Assembly (NCBI GenBank): GCA_023386815.1
Contig: JAEWIZ010000001.1
Coordinates: 68,824 to 132,823, forward strand
Source: Bacillota bacterium
GTDB taxonomy: Bacteria > Bacillota > Clostridia > Lachnospirales > Lachnospiraceae
Direction of reading: 5' to 3'
Length of the DNA stretch: 64,000 nt
Notes under the pieces: generated by a model
Told to the model about the DNA's origin: nothing
What the model saw: the letters and a program-made list of their open reading frames with translations, nothing else
The model's database searches: none
Shown here: piece by piece, positions 8,642-17,013 of the stretch
Layout of the letters: each line of letters starts with the position of its first letter
How positions within the stretch are numbered: position 1 is the stretch's first letter
Position numbers and translations under genes: made by a program

Positions 8642-10114
8642 ATGAATGTATTAGCATTTGATTTAGGCGGAAGCGGCGGCAAGGTTGTATTGGGAATTCT
8701 GACCGAGGATCATTTGGAAGTTAAAACTCTGAACCAGTTCGAGCATTCTGCTATTTCTATTAATGGCAGCCTATATTGGGACATTCTGAGTATCTACCAG
8801 GAAATGTGCAACGGTATCCGGTTAGCAATTGACCACACTGGAGACTCCATTACCTCCATCGGGATTGACAGCTTCTGCAATGATTTTTCGATTATTGCTC
8901 CCAGCGGACAGATGCTGACTCAGATACATAGCTACAGGGATGACCGTACAAAAGCTCACGCTGATGAAATCTATAATGTAATGTCCATGGAACAGCTATA
9001 TAAAATCAACGGAAACCAAAACGCACTGTTTAATACATTGCTGCAGCTGGCTTCTATGAACTGTCAAGATCAAGAGTATCTTTTTCAGCACGGAAACAAA
9101 CTTTTATTTATTCCAGATCTGTTAATCTATTTCCTATCTGGTAAATTGATGACGGAATACACACTTGCTTCCGTAAGTCAGATGTTTGATTACAATACAG
9201 GTACCTGGAATCATGAAATTCTTGAAAAATTCCAAATTCCTCAGGAGCTTTTTGCTGGTCTAGTATATCCAGGATCTATCCATTGTAGAACCAGCACTGC
9301 ATTTAATGAAGAACATAAGACGAAGGGCTTTGATATTGTGACCGTTTGTGAACACGACACTGCTTCTGCCTTTTTAGCTTCTCCATTTAATAAAAACTGC
9401 GCTATCATCAGCTGTGGTACTTGGGCACTTGTAGGGACTGAAACCTCTAAACCGGTAATTAATAACTTCGGCTATCATTTTAATATCGCTAATGAAGGCG
9501 GTTATGAGGGACACCACCGAATTCTACATAATGTAATGGGTACCTGGATTGTCCAGGAAATTCGTGCCGCCTTTTGTTCCCAGGGAATAATGTATACCTA
9601 TACCCAGCTGGAAGAACTGGCTGAGGCAGCAGAGCCCTTCCAATATCTGATTGATGTTGATGACGAGTGTTTCTATTCTCCCGGCAGTATGCCGGAAAGG
9701 TTGCAAAACTACTGCGATAGGCTTTACGGTTCTCATCCTGAGTCAATTGGAGAGATGGTTCGCTGTGTTTACGAAAGCCTGGCATTAAAATACTGTTGGA
9801 ATATTAATAATCTTCAAAAGCTCTTAGGAACTGAATTTGGAATAATCAATATTGTTGGCGGAGGATCACAGAGCAAGTTAATGTGCCAGTTTACCGCCAA
9901 CGCTTGCAACTGCTTTGTTGCAGCAGGTCCCGTAGAGGCTACTGCACTTGGAAACATACTTGTTCAGCTTTTAGCCAAAGGGCAAATAAGCTCCGTGGAG
10001 GAGGGTCGGGAATTAATCCTCAAATCCTTCCCCGTAACGGAATATTATCCACAAAATATCGGAGCATGGAAGAATCAGTACACACTGTTCACCAATCAGT
10101 TTGATTTAAAATAA
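8642..10114 (+). CDS. FGGY carbohydrate kinase, rhamnulokinase-like with altered substrate motif
   Basis: A 490-residue FGGY kinase whose overall pattern is closest to rhamnulokinase (RhaB). It has N-terminal FDLGGSGGKV, the YRDDRT segment, LLFIPDLLIYFLSG, and CEHDTASAF with the likely catalytic Asp. The C-terminal ATP-binding part has IVGGGSQSKLMCQFTAN. Where RhaB usually reads a DTWGVDF-like sequence in the sugar site, this protein reads DSFCNDF near residues 78-84, so its substrate may not be L-rhamnulose. It phosphorylates a ketose for the neighbouring class II aldolase or a related step. SD GCGGAGG precedes the ATG. Confidence 0.9.
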   Translation: MNVLAFDLGGSGGKVVLGILTEDHLEVKTLNQFEHSAISINGSLYWDILSIYQEMCNGIRLAIDHTGDSITSIGIDSFCNDFSIIAPSGQMLTQIHSYRDDRTKAHADEIYNVMSMEQLYKINGNQNALFNTLLQLASMNCQDQEYLFQHGNKLLFIPDLLIYFLSGKLMTEYTLASVSQMFDYNTGTWNHEILEKFQIPQELFAGLVYPGSIHCRTSTAFNEEHKTKGFDIVTVCEHDTASAFLASPFNKNCAIISCGTWALVGTETSKPVINNFGYHFNIANEGGYEGHHRILHNVMGTWIVQEIRAAFCSQGIMYTYTQLEELAEAAEPFQYLIDVDDECFYSPGSMPERLQNYCDRLYGSHPESIGEMVRCVYESLALKYCWNINNLQKLLGTEFGIINIVGGGSQSKLMCQFTANACNCFVAAGPVEATALGNILVQLLAKGQISSVEEGRELILKSFPVTEYYPQNIGAWKNQYTLFTNQFDLK

Positions 10115-10134
10115 GTTAAAGGGAGGTATTACTT

Positions 10135-11283
10135 ATGAAGATTTTCAGAGCAGGAATTATAGGAACGGGGTTTATCGGCAAGGTTCACATTGAAACACTG
10201 CGCCGGTTGGGAAATGTGGAGGTTGTAGCATTAGCAGATAAATTCAATGCTGATAAAACCGCCGAGGAGCTGAACGTACCAAATTATTTTTCAGACTACA
10301 AAGAAATGATTGACACAATGAAGCTTGACACTGTACATATCTGTACTCCAAACAACACCCATTATGACATTGCAATGTATGCCATGGATCATGGGGTAAA
10401 TGTACTCTGTGAAAAACCCATGTGTACCACCATTGACGAGGCGAAACAGCTTGTAGCAAAAGCAAAGGAAACCGGATTGGTGGGTGCTATCAATTTTCAT
10501 AACCGATTCTATCCCATGAACAATCACTTAAAAAATATAATCAAGGACGGTGAATTGGGTGATATTTTCTCAATTACTGGAAGCTACACTCAGGACTGGC
10601 TTTTGTACAACACAGATTACAGTTGGCGTTTAAATTCCACAGAATCAGGACGGACTCGGGCAGTATCAGACATCGGCTCCCACTGGATGGATTTGGCGGA
10701 ATATGTTACGGGTCAGAAAATTGTTGCTGTTAACGCTGATTTCTCAACAATTCACAAGAACCGTAAAAAGCCTAAGGGCGTAGTATTAGCATATTCTGAT
10801 AATAAGTTCGGGGAAGAGGATTACGAGGATGTTCCCATTGATACCGAGGATAATGCCAATGTCATGTTCCGCTTCAGTAACGGAGCAAAGGGAACTGCTT
10901 TCTTTTCCCAGGTTATCGCAGGAAAATCCGTTGCCATTGATTTATTAATCGGCGGCTATAATAAGTCGGCTCAGTGGAACAGCGAAAACTGCAACGCTCT
11001 TATGATTGGAAATAGGGATAGCCATACTGCATTTGTTGAAAAGGGAATATCAACCGTTCATCCTAATACTAAACCTTTAATCGCTTATCCCTTTGGTCAC
11101 TTAGAAGGCTTTCCGGATGCATTTAAGCAGTGTTTTAAAAGCGTATATTCAAGCATCGGAAATGCTGGTTCAGGACATGAACACGCAACCTTTGAAGACG
11201 GGCTGCACGAAATGATTCTATGTGAAAAAATTTATGAAAGCAATCAGATTCAGGGTTGGGTTAATATAGCTGACGAAGAATAA
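10135..11283 (+). CDS. Gfo/Idh/MocA-family NAD(P)-dependent oxidoreductase
   Basis: A 382-residue dehydrogenase. A Rossmann domain begins GIIGTGFIGKVHIETL (residues 5-20), followed by the family lysine motif CEKPMC and the C-terminal catalytic signature DIGSHWMDLAEY with His and Asp. Members oxidise or reduce hydroxyl groups of sugars, inositols and sugar acids. As last gene of the kinase-aldolase operon it probably interconverts an alcohol and keto form of the imported sugar, perhaps creating the ketose used by the FGGY kinase; this is inferred. SD GGGAGG; a terminator follows at 11314. Confidence 0.9.
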   Translation: MKIFRAGIIGTGFIGKVHIETLRRLGNVEVVALADKFNADKTAEELNVPNYFSDYKEMIDTMKLDTVHICTPNNTHYDIAMYAMDHGVNVLCEKPMCTTIDEAKQLVAKAKETGLVGAINFHNRFYPMNNHLKNIIKDGELGDIFSITGSYTQDWLLYNTDYSWRLNSTESGRTRAVSDIGSHWMDLAEYVTGQKIVAVNADFSTIHKNRKKPKGVVLAYSDNKFGEEDYEDVPIDTEDNANVMFRFSNGAKGTAFFSQVIAGKSVAIDLLIGGYNKSAQWNSENCNALMIGNRDSHTAFVEKGISTVHPNTKPLIAYPFGHLEGFPDAFKQCFKSVYSSIGNAGSGHEHATFEDGLHEMILCEKIYESNQIQGWVNIADEE

Positions 11284-11313
11284 TACTTAAAATTATATGC
11301 CTCTTTGATTACA

Positions 11314-11353
11314 GGTATGCCCTCCGATCGTTTCGTGGGCATACCCTTTTTTT
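11314..11353 (+). terminator. Rho-independent terminator of the rightward sugar operon
   Basis: A perfect 9-bp stem GGTATGCCC / GGGCATACC with a 14-base loop, followed by CTTTTTTT, ends the operon 30 bases after the dehydrogenase stop. Confidence 0.92.
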
Positions 11354-11386
11354 ACTCATTTTCATTTATTACAAAGGAGAAAGATA

Positions 11387-13123
11387 ATGGCATTATTAAA
11401 AAACAGTAAAATGTCCGTAAAGCTTTGTGTTATGATTTTACCCCTTTTCATGGTTTTAATATATATTCTATATCAATTTTCTTATCAGATGAACATGTTA
11501 AATCATGAAGCAAAGACAACTTATTACAACACTTTATATATAAACTCTTCCCTGCTTTTGAATGCTGATAGAGATTTTTACGCTGCTACACTTGCAGAAA
11601 GATCTCTGATGGAAGGTGGTGAGTCACTGGATAAAAGCACGAAAGAGCGATATTTAAACACCTATAACGAAAACTGTTCCAAGATTATGGATAGTATTTC
11701 AAAGGTAGATTCGAGTCTTAAGTCCAATCAAGAGCTCTACTCAGAGTTTAAGCATTCAAAGACACAACTTTCCATGTCACATCTGTGCGAGCAATTCACT
11801 CAACAGTTTAAAGAATGGCAGGCTGCCTATGATCCCAATACCGGAAGCGGTTTTATTATAGCTAAGAATGCCATGTTTGACGGTATCCGTGACGAAATAA
11901 AAACTATGACAGAGTTGCTTGACGAGTATAGCACTCAGACTGAAGCTGACATGCAGCATTACATCAATACAATGGTATGGAAGCTCCTCGCTCTTTTTGC
12001 CTCGGCTCTTCTCATTGTAGCCTTTCTATGCTTATATATGGCTCGCTTTATTATTTCCGGTATGAAAGGAATAACCGGTAATATGAATTTACTCTCAGAA
12101 AATGATTTATCCTTTGTCCCTTACCGTATCGTCAGCAAGGATGAACTTGGGGTTCTCTCCCGTTCCGTCATAACTTTGGTGGACTCCTGGCGTAGTATTA
12201 CCAGCAAATTAATCCATACCTCTGACTATTTATCAAGTTCTTCTGCTTCGATGAAATATGCCACTGATGAAGTCAACAACTCTGTTCATGAGATTTCAAA
12301 AACGATTGAGGATATTGCACAGGGAGCAGCCAGTCAGGCAGAGGATACACAAAAACTGGTGGATGAAATCAATAGCCTGGATGAGGCTATCCAAACGAAC
12401 ACCGCTAGTACGAAGGAATTATCCCAAACTGCTTCTAAAATTATTACCGTCAGCCAGGAGGGATTGGAGACAGTAAACCATCTGGATAAAATTAACCTAA
12501 AAAGCCGGCTTGCCTTTCAATCAATCTTTCAAACAATTGATATCGCCAATAATAACGCATGTAAAATCGTTGAAACTTCAGGCCTTATTGCCAATATTGC
12601 GGAGCAAATCAACCTAATCTCACTCAACGCCTCCATTGAAGCAGCTAGAGCCGGAGATGCTGGAAAAGGCTTTGCAGTCATAGCCGGGGAAATACATAAG
12701 CTTTCCGAACAGACAACGATCTCCACCTCAGTGATTGACCAGATGCTGAACGAAATTAAGGATAACATCCAGTATGCCAGTCTCCAAAGTAAAGAAGTAG
12801 AAAGCGTTGTAGAACTGCAGACCATCAGCATCACTGATACCAAAAACAAATATCAGTCAATCGTCAGTTTTATTGATCTGATCCACAAAGAAATCGATGC
12901 CCTCGAAACCGTCTCCAAAAAATTGGAACAGAATCGTCGGGTGATTAGTGAATTCATCACCGATGTATCTGCGGTTTCAGAAGAATATGCGGCTAGCACT
13001 GAGGAAACTGCGGCTGCAACACAGCAGGTTATGTCTTCTATGGCGGGAATCAATGTAATTGGATCTGAAATTGATGAATTAGTTACGGAGTTAAAGATCA
13101 TTATAGATCGCTTCTCACTGTAA
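11387..13123 (+). CDS. Methyl-accepting chemotaxis protein with extracytoplasmic sensor domain
   Basis: A 578-residue receptor of standard layout: membrane segment at about residues 12-31, an external helical sensor of about 165 residues, a second membrane segment near 197-222, a HAMP-like linker, and a cytoplasmic signalling domain. The hairpin tip that contacts CheA/CheW reads IAEQINLISLNASIEAARAG followed by GKGFAVIAGEIHKL. It lies just after the sugar operon but has its own AAAGGAG ribosome site and is separated by a terminator, so a link to that sugar is only a possibility. Ligand unknown. Confidence 0.93.
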   Translation: MALLKNSKMSVKLCVMILPLFMVLIYILYQFSYQMNMLNHEAKTTYYNTLYINSSLLLNADRDFYAATLAERSLMEGGESLDKSTKERYLNTYNENCSKIMDSISKVDSSLKSNQELYSEFKHSKTQLSMSHLCEQFTQQFKEWQAAYDPNTGSGFIIAKNAMFDGIRDEIKTMTELLDEYSTQTEADMQHYINTMVWKLLALFASALLIVAFLCLYMARFIISGMKGITGNMNLLSENDLSFVPYRIVSKDELGVLSRSVITLVDSWRSITSKLIHTSDYLSSSSASMKYATDEVNNSVHEISKTIEDIAQGAASQAEDTQKLVDEINSLDEAIQTNTASTKELSQTASKIITVSQEGLETVNHLDKINLKSRLAFQSIFQTIDIANNNACKIVETSGLIANIAEQINLISLNASIEAARAGDAGKGFAVIAGEIHKLSEQTTISTSVIDQMLNEIKDNIQYASLQSKEVESVVELQTISITDTKNKYQSIVSFIDLIHKEIDALETVSKKLEQNRRVISEFITDVSAVSEEYAASTEETAAATQQVMSSMAGINVIGSEIDELVTELKIIIDRFSL

Positions 13124-13150
13124 TTGCTTTAAAATGATAATTATGTGCTG

Positions 13151-13204
13151 AAAACAGACCTGAGACAGGACATCTTCTACGAAAATCCTGTCTAGGTCTG
13201 TTTT
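13151..13204. terminator. Bidirectional terminator, hairpin-family copy 1
   Basis: AAAACAGACC pairs with GGTCTGTTTT, then after a one-base bulge GACAGGA pairs with TCCTGTC, giving a nearly continuous 19-bp stem. A-rich and T-rich ends serve both the chemoreceptor (plus) and the CPBP gene (minus). Related to the hairpins at 14712 and 16872. Confidence 0.88.
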
Positions 13205-13232
13205 AAAGATAATATATTGGAGCATATCTTCC

Positions 13233-13997
13233 CTATTCACTAACACTTGCCAGTACTGGCATCTCTTCCACGCTTTTTCTCCAGATAAGAATAGCATATA
13301 CCAATAAAATGCCTACCTGAATTCCAAGAATAATCAAAGCCTTACTATCAAGAGTATCACTGGTCGTACTGGAAATGAAATCATGAGCAGCATGCCAAAT
13401 GATTACAAACCAAAGACTTTTTGTAATACATACAATCTCCGCAAGAACAAATCCTACTAAAAAAGCAAACGTCATTTGTAAAATAAGATATAAAGTACTC
13501 TTTCCATTAAGAGCATTCACGATATGCAGCCCACCAAAAATAACAGCTGACCATATAATAGCTTTTTTTCTACCTTTCATCTCCATGGGCTTAAGCGAAA
13601 GTCCTCTAAAATAAATTTCTTCATTAAAGCCGACTGCAATAGTGAAACACGCCAATATAACATACTGTAATGCTGTAATTTTAGAGCTGAAACCATATAA
13701 AGCAATCGGAATAATTTCTATAATCACCAATGGAGCATACCATAAGACCTTATGATGAAACTCTTTCGAAGTGATTTGAAATCCATAGTCAGCAAGTCTA
13801 TACTGTGATCTTATCATAATAACAATTCCAAGCAGTACTGAAACAATTAAAAAGATTGTTGTTACAATCAGCTGTTGTTCCTCTTCTAATCCAATAATCT
13901 GAGGTATGGCAGTTCCCAATGCTGTCATAAAGGTACACAGTAGTCCAAAGAAAAACACACTACGATAGGGATGTTTTTGTGAAAATGATTGTTTCAT
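13233..13997 (-). CDS. CPBP-family (CAAX-type) intramembrane metalloprotease
   Basis: A 254-residue multi-pass membrane protein of the CPBP/Abi family. The three expected metal-site motifs are visible: NEEIYFRG (Glu-Glu...Arg), GGLHIVNAL (His) and a late WHAAHDF (His...Asp). About seven or eight hydrophobic segments. In bacteria this family is tied to bacteriocin self-immunity and envelope stress; the substrate here is unknown. Its start overlaps the stop of the TetR gene by 4 bases, so regulator and protease are co-translated. Confidence 0.9.
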   Translation of the reverse strand: MKQSFSQKHPYRSVFFFGLLCTFMTALGTAIPQIIGLEEEQQLIVTTIFLIVSVLLGIVIMIRSQYRLADYGFQITSKEFHHKVLWYAPLVIIEIIPIALYGFSSKITALQYVILACFTIAVGFNEEIYFRGLSLKPMEMKGRKKAIIWSAVIFGGLHIVNALNGKSTLYLILQMTFAFLVGFVLAEIVCITKSLWFVIIWHAAHDFISSTTSDTLDSKALIILGIQVGILLVYAILIWRKSVEEMPVLASVSE

Positions 13998-14578
13998 TTA
14001 TTACTTTCCTCCTCTTTCTTTAATTTATATAATAACCCCATAAAGGAATTGTTTAATAATCTTCTATTTTCTTCCTCACTGAATCGGCAGTTATTTGTCG
14101 CAAACATCGATGCGATACCATGAGTCGTGAGCCACACACCTGTGTATAGCTCCTGAGCTGATTTTTCGTTTAACCCAGTTAGTTGGCATAACATCTGGAT
14201 AACCTCCCCATCACCCTCCGTAGCTCCTACAATATCCATCATGCTTTGCTTATTGAATGCGTCTGTCATAAATAGTAGCTGAAACAGGTTTTTTTCTTCC
14301 CTCGCAAAATCAATATAAGTAAGCCCCATGCAGAGGAATCCATCTGCGGCATTTTCCAGTGCACTTAACATTCGTTCGTTATATATGTCTTCAGCAGCAT
14401 TATATATTGCTAATTTAAGCCCTTCCATAGTATTAAACTCTCGAAAAATGGGATGCACTGAGCAGCCTATTTCCTTTGCCAAGTCCCGTGCATTCAGGCT
14501 GTTAATACCTTTTTCTCTTACAATTCGCATGGCTGCATCCATAATCTCCTGTTTTGTAACTTTTATCTTAGGCGGCAT
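13994..14578 (-). CDS. TetR/AcrR-family transcriptional regulator
   Basis: A 194-residue regulator. The N-terminal helix-turn-helix spans roughly residues 8-55 (VTKQEIMDAAMRIVREKG, then SLNARDLAKEIGCSVHPIFREF). The remainder is a helical ligand/dimer domain without recognisable specificity. The AGGAGG site is 6 bases before the ATG. It is the upstream partner of the CPBP protease and most likely controls that pair; the ligand is unknown. Confidence 0.9.
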   Translation of the reverse strand: MPPKIKVTKQEIMDAAMRIVREKGINSLNARDLAKEIGCSVHPIFREFNTMEGLKLAIYNAAEDIYNERMLSALENAADGFLCMGLTYIDFAREEKNLFQLLFMTDAFNKQSMMDIVGATEGDGEVIQMLCQLTGLNEKSAQELYTGVWLTTHGIASMFATNNCRFSEEENRRLLNNSFMGLLYKLKKEEESNK

Positions 14579-14711
14579 TTCATTCCTCCTTTTATAAATA
14601 ACATATGTTACCTAACACCTGTTACTTATTCTATCACTGGATATTTTATTTGTCAACTATCAATATTATGTCTGATACACAAAATGAATCGCCATCGCTC
14701 TCTTCAACAAC

Positions 14712-14761
14712 AAAAAAACCAGACCTGAGGTAGTGCTATTAACCTCTGACTAGGTCTGGTT
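14712..14761 (-). terminator. Terminator of the AraC-type gene, hairpin-family copy 2
   Basis: AACCAGACCT / AGGTCTGGTT form a 10-bp stem with an inner AGGT/ACCT extension. Read on the minus strand it ends in seven T residues, fitting termination after the AraC-like gene that stops at 14823. It shares the AGACCTGAG...CTAGGTCT core with copies at 13151 and 16872. Confidence 0.85.
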
Positions 14762-14822
14762 CTTCTATTTGGGTATTAATTTTATGGAGTTTGTTATCTC
14801 ATCTCAGAGTTCTTTTCTAACG

Positions 14823-15680
14823 TTACTTTTTCTTAACAGGAATCCAAATTTCACTGTAATAATTTTCATCCTGATTACCCTGCGAATAATCCTTCGTGTC
14901 GGTGTACATTTCAATATTATAACCTGCTGCAATTTCATAATCCTTGCAATTAGGTAGCCACTCCGAAAAGATTTTTTTATTCACATCTTGCAGAGATTTA
15001 GGCATGGCTCCCTTACAAGCAAAAACAGCCCATGTATGCTTTGGAATAATCTTTGTGATGCAAGCATCCGGTATTTCTATCGCCGGATTATAATTATCTG
15101 CAATCAAGTATACAAACTCATCCGAACTCATACCCTCATCGATGCATACTCCATACATTCCACATACGTATTTTCCCTTTCCTGCTTGATAATGTTCCTT
15201 CCAAAACTGCGGGATTTCTGTCGTTGCGCTATCGTATTTAAATACCTTTGATACGCCCATAACAGTAAAGGAATCTTTTTCAACAATTTTGTAATCCATA
15301 ATATAACCGCCTTCCAATGAAAATTTGATTTTAAGCGGAGCAAACGACTTAATCATTGCTCCATCCTTTCGAACAGCAGTAGGTGTGACACCATGAAATC
15401 GAGTAAACGCTTTCGTAAAACTATCCGGTGAGTCATAACCATATTTCATTGCAATATCAATGATTTTTTCATCAGTAGAAACAAGCTCACTGCCGGCAAG
15501 AGTAAGCCTGCGTTGTCGAATATACTCTCCTAGTGTAAAACCACATAGCAATGCAAAACCTTTTTGAAAATAAAACGGGGACATATATGCTTTTTTTGCT
15601 ATATTCTCTACCGCAATATCTTCCGTAATATTCTCCTCAATATAATTGATAACCTCACCAATTCTGTCAATCCATCCCAT
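14823..15680 (-). CDS. AraC-type regulator with GyrI-like effector domain
   Basis: A 285-residue protein. The N-terminal pair of helix-turn-helix motifs of the AraC/XylS family comes first (about residues 1-105, including AYMSPFYFQKGFALLCGFTLGEY and a YGYDSPDSFTKAFTRFHGVTP stretch). A GyrI/Rob-like small-molecule-binding domain follows (about 120-285, ending SEIWIPVKKK). This order, DNA-binding first, is that of Rob/SoxS-related drug-responsive activators. The ATG at 15680 was chosen over GTG 15689 and ATG 15686 because CAGAGG is 8 bases upstream. Possible role: sensing a hydrophobic or cationic compound. Confidence 0.9.
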   Translation of the reverse strand: MGWIDRIGEVINYIEENITEDIAVENIAKKAYMSPFYFQKGFALLCGFTLGEYIRQRRLTLAGSELVSTDEKIIDIAMKYGYDSPDSFTKAFTRFHGVTPTAVRKDGAMIKSFAPLKIKFSLEGGYIMDYKIVEKDSFTVMGVSKVFKYDSATTEIPQFWKEHYQAGKGKYVCGMYGVCIDEGMSSDEFVYLIADNYNPAIEIPDACITKIIPKHTWAVFACKGAMPKSLQDVNKKIFSEWLPNCKDYEIAAGYNIEMYTDTKDYSQGNQDENYYSEIWIPVKKK

Positions 15681-15909
15681 AATCATCACCTCTGTTCATG
15701 TTTCTATTTTATCTCTACTCAAGCGTTTATTCCCGACTATTTGTGTTATGTTTTGTCTTGCCTAAATTATCTCGTTTGCCACAAAATCCATGTTTATGTT
15801 TTTAGCAATCTGCTCTTTCATAATTTCACCTCAAAAATTCTGATTTTTCATTGAATTATTATATAAATTTCCACCAATAATGAATTAAATCATCTCAGCA
15901 AATTCGAGT

Positions 15910-16650
15910 CTATTGCTTCATTCCATAGAGCTTAAATGGATTATTTCTTAGCTCTCTTTCGTATATCCCCACTACATCCCAAATGTCAAAGAACATGCAT
16001 TTGCAATTTCCGATTACTCCTGTCTTTATCAGGCCTTTTCTATATGCCATTTCTTGAATTGTATACCAAGGCTTTACCGGAGGTTCTCCCATTTCAATAA
16101 CCCATTGTTCTGGCGGATAGATTTTGTTAACTTCATCTGATGGCCTAAAAATATCACGTATTTTCTCAGGAAGTAAATCTTCAACATAATGCATTGCTGT
16201 TAAACTATATATATCAACGCCCAATAAGAGTGCTTTCCCACCATTTGAAATTAAATAAGTCAAGCCACTTTTACACATATCTGCATTTTTTCCCCAGGCA
16301 GATATTGCGAAAACTCCATTACCAGTATAGACATCAGGCATACTCCGAAAGGTATCTGCAATTACCCCCATCGCAGTCCGTGTATTATCAGGTTCAAGAA
16401 TTTTAATTTTACGAAATATTCCTAGCGTTTTATCGTTTTTTGAAACAGGCAATTCAGGACTTAAACGCAATGCTGGCATAAATATACTTCCATCCTGACC
16501 AACCACTTCTTTTAACGCATCAATTACTGTCTTAGCCCCACCATCTACGATACCAAAACTGCTAAGAGAGCTATGTACTTCCAGTTCCATTTCTTCCTTT
16601 ATACCTAAATCTCTTAAACCCTCTATAATCTGTGGCTTAGTAATCATCAT
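15910..16650 (-). CDS. AAC(3)-family aminoglycoside N3-acetyltransferase-like protein
   Basis: About 246 residues of the AAC(3)/YokD family of acetyl-CoA-dependent acetyltransferases. Evidence: VHSSLSSFGIVDGGAKTVIDAL near residues 26-47, GSIFMPA, VFAISAWGKNA and LLGVDIYSLTAMHYVE with the family's late His. Members modify the 3-amino group of aminoglycosides, but chromosomal versions such as YokD have unproven natural substrates. The start is one of GTG 16653, ATG 16650 and ATG 16647 in a row; the middle ATG is chosen from a GGAGG spaced 10 bases. No mobile element is seen nearby. Confidence 0.85.
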   Translation of the reverse strand: MMITKPQIIEGLRDLGIKEEMELEVHSSLSSFGIVDGGAKTVIDALKEVVGQDGSIFMPALRLSPELPVSKNDKTLGIFRKIKILEPDNTRTAMGVIADTFRSMPDVYTGNGVFAISAWGKNADMCKSGLTYLISNGGKALLLGVDIYSLTAMHYVEDLLPEKIRDIFRPSDEVNKIYPPEQWVIEMGEPPVKPWYTIQEMAYRKGLIKTGVIGNCKCMFFDIWDVVGIYERELRNNPFKLYGMKQ

Positions 16651-17013
16651 CACTGCATTTCCTCCATGAATTCCGGCTTGTCAAAGCGCTATACAAATCA
16701 ATCTTCCATCTTCTTGCAGCAATACCAAAATATTATTAAAATTATAACATCACGGGATAGGAATCTCAACCTTCCCATACCATCAACTTCCAATTATTTA
16801 ACAATAATCAAATTTTTGGTTAGACGCACTGCCAGCATTAGAGGCTACGCATGGCCGGGTCTCAAATGGGTAAAAAAATAGACCTGAGACGGAGCGATAA
16901 ACGCCCTATCTAGGTCTGAATTTTATTATTCTGTGAAGCTTTAATTATGCTGACGAGGATAATTGCGGTTGCCCTTTTGATTAAAAGACAGTATCCTAGC
17001 GGCAAAATTTCAA
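16651..17013. other. Intergenic region with one hairpin and no supported gene
   Basis: This 363-base gap separates the AAC(3)-like gene from DegV. It holds the AAC(3) ribosome site, an AT-rich stretch, and the hairpin at 16872-16925. A short plus-strand open frame here lacks a ribosome site and family resemblance. No RNA gene was recognised. Confidence 0.6.
16872..16925 (-). terminator. Probable DegV terminator, hairpin-family copy 3
   Basis: AGACCT (16880-16885) pairs with AGGTCT (16912-16917), with imperfect inner pairing and seven A residues on the left that become a T run on the minus strand. It follows the DegV stop at 17014 by about 90 bases and shares its core with the hairpins at 13151 and 14712. 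Confidence 0.7.

Noticed and set aside
15910..16650. Acquired antibiotic-resistance cassette
   Set aside because: The AAC(3)-like gene has no flanking integrase, insertion sequence or obvious change in base composition, and its family includes intrinsic chromosomal members of unknown substrate.
16666..16881. 71-residue plus-strand frame between AAC(3) and DegV
   Set aside because: It starts inside the AAC(3) leader, lacks a ribosome site and runs into a hairpin.
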